NCBI GenBank assembly: GCA_035533335.1
Contig: DATLUC010000031.1
Span: forward strand, 1 to 64,000
DNA length: 64,000 bases
Direction of reading: 5' to 3'
DNA from: DATKSS01 sp035533335
GTDB lineage: Bacteria; Chloroflexota; Dormibacteria; Dormibacterales; Dormibacteraceae
The stretch's first letter is position 1. Every line of letters starts with the position of its first letter. Made by a program: the position numbers and the translations under genes. Shown here in pieces: positions 1 through 8,720 of this stretch. The notes under the pieces are model-generated. The model saw only the letters and a list, made by a program, of their open reading frames with translations. It did no database searches and was not told the DNA's origin.

Positions 1-651
1 TCCAGCCGGGCCCAGCTTCACGATCGGGACCTGGGCGAGGTGCCCCAGCGGAACGCCGAGCGTCTCCGATTCCGCCTGCGTGGCAAACAGCACCTCGGGC
101 TTGAGCCGGGCCAGCACGTACGCCATTCGCGAAGGCCCGAACTCACGCAGTCCAGCGGCCGACGACAGGTCGATCGCCAGCATCCCGCCGGCATCGCGAA
201 CGCGCTCGATCGCGACTCGGGTGGCCGAGGCCAGCGGCTCGACAAACAGTGAGTACGCGGGGACGTGGATCAGCTTGACATCATCCAGCCAGGCCCCGGC
301 CAGGTCGTCCGCCGTCAGCCCCACGCTCGCTCCGCGCTGCGTCGCCATGGTCCGCCTGCCGCCAGGTTCCACGAGCACTGCGATCGCGCCCGTCGGTTCC
401 GGCGCCCAGACCGCGCAGACTTCGACGCCCCTGGATTCGAGATCGGCCACGAGCCGGCGCCCGCGCTCGTCATCGCCGACGCGCGTGATCAGGCGGGTGG
501 GCTCCGAGAGGGCCGCCGTCCAGGCGCAGAAGTTGGAGGCCTGCCCGCCACCGCCGATGGTGATCACCGCCGGCGAATCGTCGTCCGGGCGCAGCTCGCC
601 GTCGGGGACGATGGAGATGTCGAGCAAGAGGTCGCCGATCGATGCGATCAC
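1..651 (-). CDS. PfkB/ribokinase-family carbohydrate kinase (3' end outside window)
   Basis: N-terminal 217 codons of a sugar or nucleoside kinase of the PfkB family, which phosphorylates a hydroxyl of its substrate with ATP. Visible are the opening strand VIASIGDLLLD, the Gly-rich substrate motif IGGGGQASNFC and the motif TRVGDDERGRRL, all typical of the N-terminal half. The catalytic GAGD-type motif lies beyond the left edge. The start is taken as GTG at 651 because it immediately precedes the conserved first strand; no clear Shine-Dalgarno sequence is seen. It is co-oriented with the DHDPS-family lyase upstream, so a kinase-aldolase pair for a keto-sugar acid is possible. Substrate cannot be told from this fragment. 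Confidence 0.85.
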   Translation of the reverse strand, partial: MIASIGDLLLDISIVPDGELRPDDDSPAVITIGGGGQASNFCAWTAALSEPTRLITRVGDDERGRRLVADLESRGVEVCAVWAPEPTGAIAVLVEPGGRRTMATQRGASVGLTADDLAGAWLDDVKLIHVPAYSLFVEPLASATRVAIERVRDAGGMLAIDLSSAAGLREFGPSRMAYVLARLKPEVLFATQAESETLGVPLGHLAQVPIVKLGPAG

Positions 652-711
652 GTCCGTCGAGGATAACGGTGACCCTGACCCGGGCGTTGTTTCGCCGGCC
701 GGTGCGGTGCT

Positions 712-1638
712 TTAAGAACGCACGGAGTCGGGCGCAGCCGCTTCGAGCAGGTTCCAACCAGCGAGCTGCTCCCGCAGGCGTGCCTTCAATACCTCATCCA
801 GCTCCCGGACGGGCGGCGCCAACCACGGCTCGCAGATGCCCTGGAGCTCCAATGCGGCCTTGATGGCGCCGGGGAAAACGCCGGCCCGGACCGCCACGAC
901 GAGCTGGTAGAGCGCGTCCTGGCTCTTGCGCGCAGCTGCCAGGTCGCCCCGCCGGTACTCGTCGTAGATGCGAACCACCCAGTGGGGCGCCACGTTGGCC
1001 GCGCCGCAGATCGTCCCGGCCCCGCCCATCGCCAGCGAAGGCAGCAACATCGTGTCGCTGCCGGTGAAGATGCGAAAACCTGGTAGGTCGCGTGTCGCGA
1101 TGCACACGCCCTCGAAATACTCGAAGTCGCGGCTCGAGTCCTTGATGCCCGCGATCGTCCCTTCGCGCGCGAGCGCAGCCACGCTGGCCGGCTCGGTCAT
1201 GACTTTCGTGAACTGGGGGATGTGGTACAGGAGGATCGGCAGCGGGCTGTGCGCGGCCAGCTCTCGGAAGAACGCGAGCACGCCGGGCTGGTCCATCGGG
1301 TAGTAGAAAGGCGGGGCGACCAGCGCCGCGTCGGCGCCGAGATTTGCCGCGGCCGCCAGCTCGACGCGCGCGGCGGCGAGGTGGCTTTGCGCGACGCCGC
1401 ACAAGACGGGCACGCGGCCGCCGGCCGCTCTGACCACAGCGTCAAGGACCTTGCGTCTGGACGTCTCGTCGAGGGATGCGGTCTCGCCGGTCGAGCCAAG
1501 TGCGAGCAGGCCGTGGACCCCGCCGTCAAGCATGTGCTGAACGAGGCGCGGTACCGCCGCTTCATCCACGCTGCCGTCCCTTCTCAACGGCGACACCAGC
1601 GCCGGTAGGACGCCGGTCAGCTCCTCGATCTTGAACAC
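712..1638 (-). CDS. DHDPS/N-acetylneuraminate lyase-family aldolase
   Basis: About 308 residues, the normal size of the DapA/NanA class I aldolase family. The GSTGE pyruvate carboxylate loop (about residues 48-52), the YHIP tyrosine (about Tyr138) and the Schiff-base lysine in AGIKDSS (about Lys166) are all present, so it should be an active pyruvate-type lyase or synthase. GTG at 1638 was chosen because it directly precedes the barrel start FKIEELTGVLPALVSPL; longer readings add a non-conserved tail. The PfkB kinase follows 60 bases downstream on the same strand, which favours a catabolic aldolase (for example a 2-keto-3-deoxy acid aldolase) over lysine biosynthesis, but the exact substrate is unknown. 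Confidence 0.85.
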   Translation of the reverse strand: MFKIEELTGVLPALVSPLRRDGSVDEAAVPRLVQHMLDGGVHGLLALGSTGETASLDETSRRKVLDAVVRAAGGRVPVLCGVAQSHLAAARVELAAAANLGADAALVAPPFYYPMDQPGVLAFFRELAAHSPLPILLYHIPQFTKVMTEPASVAALAREGTIAGIKDSSRDFEYFEGVCIATRDLPGFRIFTGSDTMLLPSLAMGGAGTICGAANVAPHWVVRIYDEYRRGDLAAARKSQDALYQLVVAVRAGVFPGAIKAALELQGICEPWLAPPVRELDEVLKARLREQLAGWNLLEAAAPDSVRS

Positions 1639-1685
1639 CGCATAAAGGCTACTCGCGTGCACCGAGCGACTAGGCTTGGCCCGAC

Positions 1686-2756
1686 TTGCCCTCAACGCGA
1701 TCGATCATCAGGTTGACGCCCTCGATCGAATGGCTGCTCGTTTTCGTCCCGGTTTCGATTGCGGCGGAAGTCCTGGGCTTGACAGTGGCCGTGTTCATCG
1801 GCTCGGCCCTGGCGATCATTCCGCTGGCCGGGCTGATCGGGCGCTCTACCGAACAGGTGGCGGTTCGCGTGGGTGCGCGCCTGGGTGGCCTGCTTAACGC
1901 CACGCTGGGCAACATCACCGAGCTGATCGTGTCCGTGTTTCTCATCAGCGCCGGCGACTTCGCGATCGTCAAAGCGTCGCTCGTCGGCTCGATCGTGGGC
2001 AATCTCTTGCTGGTCCTGGGCATCTCGCTGGCTGCTGGCGGCATCGGCCACAAGGAGCAGAGCTTCGATTCGCGCGCCGCCGGGGTGCATTCGGCTTCGC
2101 TCCTGCTGGCGGTCGCCGGCCTCGTGATGCCTGCGCTGTTGATCATCACAACGCCACAGTCGGGCTTTGTCGAGCGCGAGGTACTCAGCAGCGTGGTGGC
2201 GATCATCCTCATCGCCTTGTATTTCGCGGCGCTCGCCTTCACCCAGATAACCCATGCTCACCTGTTCCACGTCCCCGAGCGCGTGTCCGAGGCGACCTGG
2301 ACAATGCGCCGGTCAGTCGCAACGCTTTCGCTTGCCGCGATCCTGGTCGCCGTCGAGTCCGAGCTCCTGGTTAGCTCGCTCAGGCCGGCGATACAGGTCC
2401 TTCAGCTCCCGGCGCTCTTCGTGGGCCTGATCGTGATCCCGATCATCGGCAACGCCGCGGAGCACGCCTCGGCAGTCTTCTTTGCGGTCAGGGACCGGGT
2501 CGACCTGACGCTCGAGATCGCCGTGGGGTCCTCCACCCAGATCGCCATGTTCGTCGCGCCGCTGCTCGTGTTCATCAGCCTGGTGATCGGGCACCCGATG
2601 GATTTCGTCTTCACCGCGTTCGAGATCGCGGTCGTCTCGCTCGCGACGCTCATAGTCGGCTTCATCTCGCTCGATGGGCGCAGCAACTGGCTGGCCGGCG
2701 TCCAGCTGGCGGGCGCCTATCTGGCGATCGCGGCCACCGCGTTCTTCGTCAAGTAG
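1686..2756 (+). CDS. Calcium/proton exchanger (CaCA/CAX family)
   Basis: Integral membrane antiporter of about 356 residues that should export Ca2+ in exchange for protons. The two diagnostic alpha-repeats are visible: GNITELIVS in the N-terminal half and GNAAEHASA in the C-terminal half, each with the ion-binding acidic residue between membrane helices. About eleven hydrophobic segments are recognisable. The start is TTG at 1686; an alternative TTG at 1713 would begin nine residues later, just before the first helix, and cannot be excluded. It is divergent from the DHDPS-family gene and its 3' end overlaps the convergent aldo-keto reductase by 8 bases. Confidence 0.9.
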   Translation: MPSTRSIIRLTPSIEWLLVFVPVSIAAEVLGLTVAVFIGSALAIIPLAGLIGRSTEQVAVRVGARLGGLLNATLGNITELIVSVFLISAGDFAIVKASLVGSIVGNLLLVLGISLAAGGIGHKEQSFDSRAAGVHSASLLLAVAGLVMPALLIITTPQSGFVEREVLSSVVAIILIALYFAALAFTQITHAHLFHVPERVSEATWTMRRSVATLSLAAILVAVESELLVSSLRPAIQVLQLPALFVGLIVIPIIGNAAEHASAVFFAVRDRVDLTLEIAVGSSTQIAMFVAPLLVFISLVIGHPMDFVFTAFEIAVVSLATLIVGFISLDGRSNWLAGVQLAGAYLAIAATAFFVK

Positions 2757-3543
2757 CCAGCGCCGTACGCTCCGCAATCCGGACCACGAGCTCGCGCTGG
2801 TCGCGGTCGAAGAAGGGCGGTGCTCCGCCGCGGGCGTTCTCGACCACGTGCTCCACGCGCTGGGTCGCCGTCAGCACCGTCGTCACGCGCCGGTCGCTGG
2901 CGATCCATTTCAAAACAGCCTGGGCCCAGGTCTCGACCCCAAGCTCCTTCATCTCACCGTCGGACGGGCGCCGCTCCAGGATGCCGTCCTGGAGCGGGCT
3001 CATGACCAGGACACCCAGTCCGAGCGACTCGGCCAGCGGCAGGAGCTTGCGTTCCGCAGCCCGGCGCAGCGGGTTGTACGGCACCTGGACCATGTCGATG
3101 CGGCCGCTCGACATGAGCGCCATGAGCTCGTCGAACGCTGCGTCCTGGTAATGGGTGGCGCCGACGGCTCTCACCGTGCCCTGCTCCTTCAAGCGTTCTA
3201 GAAGCGCCAGCTGGGCCGGCACGTTGACCAGGTTGTGGACCTGGTAGATGTCGACGTGACCGAACAGCCCGAGCGCGCGCTCGGCCTGCCGGCGGCCCTC
3301 CGTCTCATCCGCGGTCCAGACCTTGGTGGCGATCATCAACTTCTCCCGCCGGCCCTCGACTGCGCGGGCGAGAGTGTCCTCCGCCCGCCCGTACATCGGC
3401 GACGAGTCGAAAAGATCGATGCCGGCGTCCATCGCTGCTGTGACCAGCGCGCGGCGGTCGTCTGAGGTGTCAAAGGTTCGCCAGGTGCCCATCCCGATCG
3501 CGGGCACCTCGATGCCGGTGCGTCCCAGCTTCCGACGCTCCAT
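2749..3543 (-). CDS. Aldo/keto reductase
   Basis: A 264-residue NAD(P)H-dependent oxidoreductase of the AKR superfamily. The catalytic tetrad can be read: Asp in DLFDSSPMYG, Tyr in the same motif, Lys in IATKVW and His in YQVHNL. The N-terminal MERRKLGRTGIEVPAIGMGTW is typical of the family. It is slightly shorter than the usual 280-330 residues, mainly at the C-terminal end. The gene stands alone, convergent with the Ca2+/H+ exchanger, and the physiological substrate cannot be inferred. Confidence 0.88.
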   Translation of the reverse strand: MERRKLGRTGIEVPAIGMGTWRTFDTSDDRRALVTAAMDAGIDLFDSSPMYGRAEDTLARAVEGRREKLMIATKVWTADETEGRRQAERALGLFGHVDIYQVHNLVNVPAQLALLERLKEQGTVRAVGATHYQDAAFDELMALMSSGRIDMVQVPYNPLRRAAERKLLPLAESLGLGVLVMSPLQDGILERRPSDGEMKELGVETWAQAVLKWIASDRRVTTVLTATQRVEHVVENARGGAPPFFDRDQRELVVRIAERTALAT

Positions 3544-3622
3544 CCGTCCGACCTTAGCCTGAATCCGCCGATCCCCGCGGGCATCTCTGCGCGGCCGGTG
3601 GATCCAAGCGTGGCGAGGGTGG

Positions 3623-3877
3623 CTATCCGTGGGCTGAGAGGCGCTCCTCCACGAGGGAGAGCTCGGTGCCGATGAGCTCGTCGATCCCCGGGATCACGGG
3701 AGTCTCGCGAAGGGCTTGGGCGATCTTGCAGAGGGTCGCGCTGCTGATCGACCGTCCCCGGCGCGCACCCGAAATCGTGGCGGCGCTGCACCCCGAGGCC
3801 CTCGCCAGGTCGCTTGCATTCCACCCGCGCCGCGCGAGCTCGCGGTCCAGCTGGTCGGCGTTCATTCGAACCGTCAT
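3623..3877 (-). CDS. Small XRE-type helix-turn-helix regulator
   Basis: An 84-residue protein with a Cro/C1-type HTH: LARRGWNASDLARASGCSAATISGARRG, followed by SISSATLCKIAQALRETP, matches the five-helix XRE fold over residues 10-60. The remainder, IDELIGTELSLVEERL, may help dimerisation. The start is ATG at 3877; ATG at 3865 is an alternative. It is divergent from the SCO1-like gene with 68 bases between them, and that gap holds short direct repeats, so it may control itself and possibly the respiratory operon (inference). Confidence 0.75.
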   Translation of the reverse strand: MTVRMNADQLDRELARRGWNASDLARASGCSAATISGARRGRSISSATLCKIAQALRETPVIPGIDELIGTELSLVEERLSAHG

Positions 3878-3882
3878 GTACT

Positions 3883-3942
3883 TGGTACTGGTACCCGCCG
3901 TGGTTACTTATCGCTTGCTGGCGGTATCCTTCCGGCGGTATC
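3883..3942. promoter_or_regulatory. Intergenic direct repeats between XRE gene and SCO1-like gene
   Basis: The divergent spacer contains TGGTAC twice in tandem (3883-3888, 3889-3894) and GGCGGTATC twice (3920-3928, 3934-3942). These are plausible binding sites for the adjacent XRE regulator. No clean promoter boxes are seen, so function is inference. Confidence 0.3.
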
Positions 3943-3945
3943 ACC

Positions 3946-4581
3946 ATGGGTCGGCTCCACCTGACGCAACGCCAATGGAGGGTCTACCTGCTCGTATGGC
4001 TGGTGGCGCTCGCGGCGGTCACCGGGACGCTCGCGGGAATCCTGCTGCCTCGGCTGCTCGCCCCCGCCCCCAGTCCCGCCTTGGGCGGAGGCGTGGTGCT
4101 GGCTGCCCGCCAGGTCGCGGCCCCCGACTTCACGCTGCACGACCAGACGGGCGCGACGGTGTCGCTGCGGCAGCTGCACGGCACCGTGCTCGCGCTGACG
4201 TTCCTGGACACGCAGTGCCAGAACCTTTGCCCGCTGCAGGCGAGTTTTCTCGGCAGCGCGCAGTCCGCCCTGGCCCCCCGCACGCCGCTCGACGTCGTCA
4301 TCGTCAGCGTGCGCCCCGACGCCGACACCCCTGCCAACATCGCCGCATTCGCCAGCGCACATGGGCTCGGACACCATTACCTGTGGCTGACCGGCACCCC
4401 TCAGGACCTCCAGGGTGTTTGGAACAGCTACGGCGTGGCGGTGCAAGTGGCCCAGGGCGACCTGGCGCACAGCTCGGTGATCTACCTGATCGATCGCAGC
4501 GGTTACGAGAGGGTCGGTTTCCAGGACGTCCCGGAGACCGCAGCCTTCGAAGCCGACGTCCAGATCCTCAACGCCAGCTGA
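3946..4581 (+). CDS. SCO1/SenC-family copper chaperone for cytochrome oxidase
   Basis: Membrane-anchored thioredoxin-fold protein of 211 residues that should help deliver copper to the CuA site of cytochrome oxidase. Residues 12-35 form a membrane anchor and are followed by a Pro/Ala linker. The thioredoxin domain carries CQNLCP, the CxxxCP copper-binding motif, and a later His in LAHSSVIYLID, the third copper ligand of the family. ATG at 3946 is chosen because it precedes the hydrophobic anchor; the reading frame stays open upstream but that part looks non-coding. It heads the respiratory operon, consistent with an assembly role. Confidence 0.85.
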   Translation: MGRLHLTQRQWRVYLLVWLVALAAVTGTLAGILLPRLLAPAPSPALGGGVVLAARQVAAPDFTLHDQTGATVSLRQLHGTVLALTFLDTQCQNLCPLQASFLGSAQSALAPRTPLDVVIVSVRPDADTPANIAAFASAHGLGHHYLWLTGTPQDLQGVWNSYGVAVQVAQGDLAHSSVIYLIDRSGYERVGFQDVPETAAFEADVQILNAS

Positions 4582-4638
4582 AGGACGCGCCAAGGGCGTT
4601 CGCCTTTCTTCAGCCAAATTTGGGGATTTACAAAAATT

Positions 4639-5367
4639 ATGCGGGCTGTTACTCTCCCACGGAACGTGAGCGATTCAAGCAGTCCGAAATATGGCAATCG
4701 AGCCGTAGTCCTGGTCCTAGTCGTCGCGACCCTCGTCGTTTTTCTGGCTGTTTTCTTCGCGCGCTTCGTCGAGACCTTCCCCTACACGCTTACGTCGGAA
4801 GTAGCCTCTCAGCCTAGGGTGGTCCTCGCGGGGACGGGCGGAACTGAGACGGTAATCCACCTCGAGACCGTGGGCTCCATATCGAGTGCGATCGATTTTC
4901 CGAAGCCGAACGATCCGAACCAGGACTGGGTGAGCTATCTCCCCACCACCACATTCAAGGTGCCGGCCAACTCGGTGGTCACAGTGGTGATCGACCAGGA
5001 GGACTCGGCTTCCGGTCTGCGCAACCCGTTCTGGTCCAAGGCGCAGGGCATCATCGGGCCCTTCCACATGAAGTACTTCGACCAGAACGGCAACCCGCAA
5101 GAGGGTGACTTTACGCAGCTCGACGACGCGTCGACGCCCGCGCACACGTTTGGCATCCCGGATCTGGGCGTGTTCGTGCCGCTGCTCGGCGTCTCTGATG
5201 CCGCCCCGGCCGGCAGCATCAACCAGATCACCTTCTCGTTCCGCGTCGGTAAGGCGGGCACCTACCACTGGCAGTGCTTCGTCCCCTGTGGGTCGGGCAC
5301 CATCTACGGCAACGGCGGCCCCATGCAGACGCTCGGCTACATGGGCGGCTTCCTGGTAGTCCAGTAA
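4639..5367 (+). CDS. Membrane-anchored cupredoxin with degenerate CuA-like motif
   Basis: A 242-residue protein with one N-terminal membrane helix (about residues 21-45) and an exported cupredoxin-type beta-sandwich. Possible copper ligands are His in PAHTFGIP and the C-terminal cluster YHWQCFVPCG ... GGPMQTLGYM. The CxxxCG spacing resembles the CuA loop of subunit II, but the Glu and the following His of true CuA (CxExCGxxH) are missing, so a CuA centre is unlikely and a mononuclear type-1-like site or electron-donor role is more plausible. It lies immediately upstream of true subunit II (4-base gap). ATG at 4639 follows an AT-rich stretch; GTG at 4666 is an alternative start. Confidence 0.75.
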   Translation: MRAVTLPRNVSDSSSPKYGNRAVVLVLVVATLVVFLAVFFARFVETFPYTLTSEVASQPRVVLAGTGGTETVIHLETVGSISSAIDFPKPNDPNQDWVSYLPTTTFKVPANSVVTVVIDQEDSASGLRNPFWSKAQGIIGPFHMKYFDQNGNPQEGDFTQLDDASTPAHTFGIPDLGVFVPLLGVSDAAPAGSINQITFSFRVGKAGTYHWQCFVPCGSGTIYGNGGPMQTLGYMGGFLVVQ

Positions 5368-5371
5368 CGAA

Positions 5372-6214
5372 TTGAACGCATCCGAGCGGACACACACACT
5401 GCGCCTCGCCATCGCCTGGGCGGTGCTGAGCGTGGTCGGTGTGGTGATCGCCATGCAGGTCAACATGCCGCCTGGAGATCAAACCCAGCAGGCATCGGAC
5501 GAAAGCTCCCTGCTGCGCCTCATGCTGATCCTGGGCACGCCGGTCTTTGTCGGCGTGGTGCTCTTCGTCCTCTATTCGTCCTACGCATTCCGCCAGGCTC
5601 CGGGGAAGCTCGAGGACGGGCCGCCTCGGCGAGGCAACCTGAGGATGCAGTGGGCTTGGGTGATCGCCACCGCCGTGATCGTGTTCGCGCTCGCCGGCAT
5701 CGGAATCAACGGCCTGGCGAACTCCTCGGCGGCGACGACCTTCGCCTCGTCGGGCGGTTCGCTCGGCTCTCAGACGGTCGGTACATCCTCGAGCGACCGT
5801 CTCCAGGTGCAGGTGATCGCCCAGCAGTGGTACTTCACCTATCGGTATCCCGGTTACGGTGGCGCCGAGTCGACCCATCTGGTGCTGCCGGTGAACGCCA
5901 ACGTCGAGCTCCACGTGACGTCTACCGACGTCATCCACTCGTTCTGGGCGTATCAGCTCGGCGTGAAGGCCGACGCCAATCCCGGCGTCGACAACATCAC
6001 CTACGTCACGACGAGCAAGACCGGTTCGTTCACGGTGCGGTGCGCAGAGCTGTGCGGAATCTGGCACGGGAACATGTTCGACACCCAGGGCCAGGTGGTG
6101 AGCCAGGGCGACTTCGCGACGTGGGTCGCAGCTCTCCAGTCGTCGCAGTCGGACATTACATTGCCGCCGTACGCGCCTGAATATTTCCCGAGCCCGCGAG
6201 TGAAGGGGAGCTAG
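5372..6214 (+). CDS. coxB: Cytochrome c oxidase subunit II
   Basis: A 280-residue subunit II that accepts electrons from the donor and passes them to subunit I. It has two membrane helices (about residues 10-28 and 48-68, with a further hydrophobic segment near 90-110) and a C-terminal cupredoxin domain. The full binuclear CuA site is present: His in DVIHSFW and CAELCGIWHGNM, including the bridging Cys pair, Glu, His and Met. The start is TTG at 5372. No cytochrome c domain is fused at the C-terminus, so this is not a caa3-type fusion. It abuts subunit I with no gap. Confidence 0.93.
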   Translation: MNASERTHTLRLAIAWAVLSVVGVVIAMQVNMPPGDQTQQASDESSLLRLMLILGTPVFVGVVLFVLYSSYAFRQAPGKLEDGPPRRGNLRMQWAWVIATAVIVFALAGIGINGLANSSAATTFASSGGSLGSQTVGTSSSDRLQVQVIAQQWYFTYRYPGYGGAESTHLVLPVNANVELHVTSTDVIHSFWAYQLGVKADANPGVDNITYVTTSKTGSFTVRCAELCGIWHGNMFDTQGQVVSQGDFATWVAALQSSQSDITLPPYAPEYFPSPRVKGS

Positions 6215-8101
6215 ATGAGTGAAATGACGAGCGGGGCGACGTTGCTCCAACCCAGCGAGCGCCGCATGGTTCTGCCGACCAACATCCTCACGGGAATCCT
6301 GCTTGGGGTCGTGGGCTACTGGGCAGGCGTCCAGATCGGCAATGGCTTCGGGTTCAACGACTCGGGGAACACGGGCGTCCTGGCAGGTTACGCACTGGGC
6401 TCGATCATGTTCCTGGTCGGGATCGGTTTTGCCACGTACCCGCTCGCCAGGCTGTTCGGGTGGGTCACGCCGTCCCAGCCGGCTTACGACGAGCACCAAG
6501 GGGTGTGGCGCTACCTGAACCTGAGCTACGACCACAAGGTGATCGGAATCCAGTACCTGATCGCCATGCTGATGGCGATGCTGTTCGGAGGCATCGGAGC
6601 AATGTTCGTGCGTACGAACCTGCTCTCGCCGGACACTCCCATCTTCCCACCCGACAAATACCTGACTTTGGTCAGCATGCACAGCGTGTTGATGGTCTTC
6701 GTCGCCAGCGCGGCCATCGTCGGCCCGTTCGGCAACTTCTTCGTCCCGCTGATGATCGGCACCAACCGCATGGCTTTCCCGCGGCTGGAAGCGCTTTCCC
6801 TCTGGCTGGTGCCCCCGGCGCTGGTGATCATGCTCCTCTCGCCGGTGTTCGGCGGATTTCAGACGGGCTGGACCGGCTACACGCCGCTGTCAGAGCAGGC
6901 CGGCCAGGGATTCGACAGCTACATCGTCGGATTCACCCTCATCGCGATCGCGCTGGTCGTCTCCGGAGTCAACATGCTGACGACGGTCATCAGCATGCGA
7001 GCGCCCGGCATGACTTGGACACGGCTCCCCATCTTTGTCTGGGGCGTCTTCTCTGCGTCCATCCTCGGTACGTTCGCCGCTCCGGTGCTGGCCGCGGCCC
7101 TGTCGATGCAGGCGCTCGACCGGACCATGAACACGACGTTCTTCGTGTCCTCAAACGGTGGTAGTCCGTACCTGTGGGAGAACCTTTTCTGGATCTTCGG
7201 CCACCCCGAGGTCTACATCTTCATCTTGCCAGCCTTCGGCATCGTGATGGAGCTGATCCCGCACTTTGCGCGCAAGCCGCTGTGGGGCTACCGGATCGCA
7301 GTCGTGGGCCTGCTTGGGGTCACGCTGCTGAGCTGGTTCGTCTGGCAGCACCACTTGTTCGTGAGCGGCATCGCGCCCGCGCTGCGGCCCTTCTACATGC
7401 TGTCGACCGAGATGATCTCGATCCCGACGGGCATCGTGTTCCTGGTCGCGTTCGGAACGCTGTGGCGCTCGCGGATCTCGATGACGGTGCCGATGCTGTT
7501 CTGCCTCGGCTTCCTCTACAACTTCCTGATCGGCGGAATCTCAGGCGTGTTCCTTTCCGACGTCCCGAGCGACATCACGCTGCACGGCAGCTACTTCTCC
7601 ATGGCCCATTTCCACTTCACGATCGTCGGTGGCGAGATCTTTGCCATCGTGGCGGCCATCTACTACTGGTTCCCGAAGATGACCGGAAGGATGCTGAACG
7701 CAACGGCGGGCAAGATTCACTTCTGGTGGATGTTCATCAGCTTCAACCTTGCGTTCACGCCACTTTTCGCAGCCGGCATCCTGGACATGCCGCGGCGGGT
7801 ATCGACGTACGCGCCCAGCCTGCAGGGACTCAATGACTGGGTCACGATCTGGGCCTATGTGCTCTTCTCTTCAATGTTGTTCTTCGCCGGGATCGTGATC
7901 TGGGGCTGGTTCTTCAACTCCAAGCTTGCGGTGGCCGACCCCTGGCACGCGCGCTCGATCGAGTGGCAGCTTCCGACGCCGCTCCCTCGCCGCAACTTCG
8001 CGCGCATTCCAACCTTCACCCGGCCGCCGTATGACTACGGGGAAGGTGTTCCACGGCCGTTGATCGAGCCGGGCGCCGAGTCGGCGCCGGCACTCGCATG
8101 A
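6215..8101 (+). CDS. ctaD: Cytochrome c oxidase subunit I with altered proton-channel residues
   Basis: Catalytic haem-copper subunit of 628 residues. All metal ligands are present: His156 (MHSVLM), His330 with Glu332 and cross-link Tyr334 (FGHPEVYIF), the CuB pair His379-His380 (WQHHLF) and His465/His467 (AHFHFT). Compared with textbook A-type oxidases, the D-channel entry Asp of GAPDMAFPRLNN is Arg185 here (GTNRMAFPRLEA), the channel Asn is Glu192, and the K-channel Lys of PTGIK is Val408 (PTGIVF); Glu399 lies two and a half turns earlier on the same helix. Proton uptake must therefore differ from the canonical enzyme. It overlaps subunit III by ATGA. Confidence 0.95.
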   Translation: MSEMTSGATLLQPSERRMVLPTNILTGILLGVVGYWAGVQIGNGFGFNDSGNTGVLAGYALGSIMFLVGIGFATYPLARLFGWVTPSQPAYDEHQGVWRYLNLSYDHKVIGIQYLIAMLMAMLFGGIGAMFVRTNLLSPDTPIFPPDKYLTLVSMHSVLMVFVASAAIVGPFGNFFVPLMIGTNRMAFPRLEALSLWLVPPALVIMLLSPVFGGFQTGWTGYTPLSEQAGQGFDSYIVGFTLIAIALVVSGVNMLTTVISMRAPGMTWTRLPIFVWGVFSASILGTFAAPVLAAALSMQALDRTMNTTFFVSSNGGSPYLWENLFWIFGHPEVYIFILPAFGIVMELIPHFARKPLWGYRIAVVGLLGVTLLSWFVWQHHLFVSGIAPALRPFYMLSTEMISIPTGIVFLVAFGTLWRSRISMTVPMLFCLGFLYNFLIGGISGVFLSDVPSDITLHGSYFSMAHFHFTIVGGEIFAIVAAIYYWFPKMTGRMLNATAGKIHFWWMFISFNLAFTPLFAAGILDMPRRVSTYAPSLQGLNDWVTIWAYVLFSSMLFFAGIVIWGWFFNSKLAVADPWHARSIEWQLPTPLPRRNFARIPTFTRPPYDYGEGVPRPLIEPGAESAPALA

Positions 8102-8712
8102 GCGAGCGGGTCGTGGCGGAGAAGCCGTTGGGAGTCGCAGAGTCGACCACCACGCCCGCCGAATGGGCGCCCGCCGTCGACGCGCGAGTCACGCGAACGG
8201 GCATGAGGATCTTCGTAGGCGCCGATGCCTTCTTCTTCTTCGCCTTCTTCTTCGCCTTCTTCTACCTGCGCTCGATGAACAACAACTACTCGTGGCTGCC
8301 CGCCGGCACCACTCATCCAACTCGCGGCATTGGCGCTTTGATCGAGGTGCTCGCGGTACTGATCGCGGTCTTCTTCATGGGCGCAATGCGCGGCGCCTCG
8401 GTGAGCCGCACGATGTTGTGGCTCGCGCTCGCCGCCGGTGTCCTGTTCCTGGTGGCCCAGGTCTACGAGTTTCAAAACCTCGGGTTCGACCCGCAGCAAG
8501 GCGGCGGCTATCCCAGCGTTTTCGTGGGCTTCAAAGGCATGATCATGGTCCAGACCGCAGGCGCGCTTCTGTGGCTGGGTACTCTCATCGCCCAGACGAG
8601 ACCCGGCGGTGACATGGTGATCAGGCGAGCCACCGCGGCGAGCTTTTCGATGTTCCTGTGGTTCCTGGCCGGCGTCGGCCTCCTCGCGTACCTCGTCCTG
8701 TACTTCGTCTGA
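8098..8712 (+). CDS. ctaE: Cytochrome c oxidase subunit III
   Basis: A 204-residue polytopic protein with about five membrane helices. The first helix, rich in Phe (GADAFFFFAFFFAFFYLR), and the motif QVYEFQNLGFDPQQGG resemble the Glu-containing helix III region of subunit III. The gene is translationally coupled to subunit I by the ATGA overlap at 8098. It is the short bacterial form lacking the first two helices seen in longer homologues. Family assignment also rests on its place between subunit I and CtaG. Confidence 0.85.
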   Translation: MSERVVAEKPLGVAESTTTPAEWAPAVDARVTRTGMRIFVGADAFFFFAFFFAFFYLRSMNNNYSWLPAGTTHPTRGIGALIEVLAVLIAVFFMGAMRGASVSRTMLWLALAAGVLFLVAQVYEFQNLGFDPQQGGGYPSVFVGFKGMIMVQTAGALLWLGTLIAQTRPGGDMVIRRATAASFSMFLWFLAGVGLLAYLVLYFV

Positions 8713-8720
8713 GGCCCTTC

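Noticed and set aside
1..651. PfkB kinase at the left edge as the missing IolC
   Set aside because: Its N-terminal half does not resemble IolC, it is more than 24 kb from the inositol genes, and no regulon operator lies upstream of it.
4655..4675. GGAACGTGAG near the cupredoxin start as a further regulon operator
   Set aside because: Only one half matches; it is not palindromic and has no accompanying -35/-10 design.
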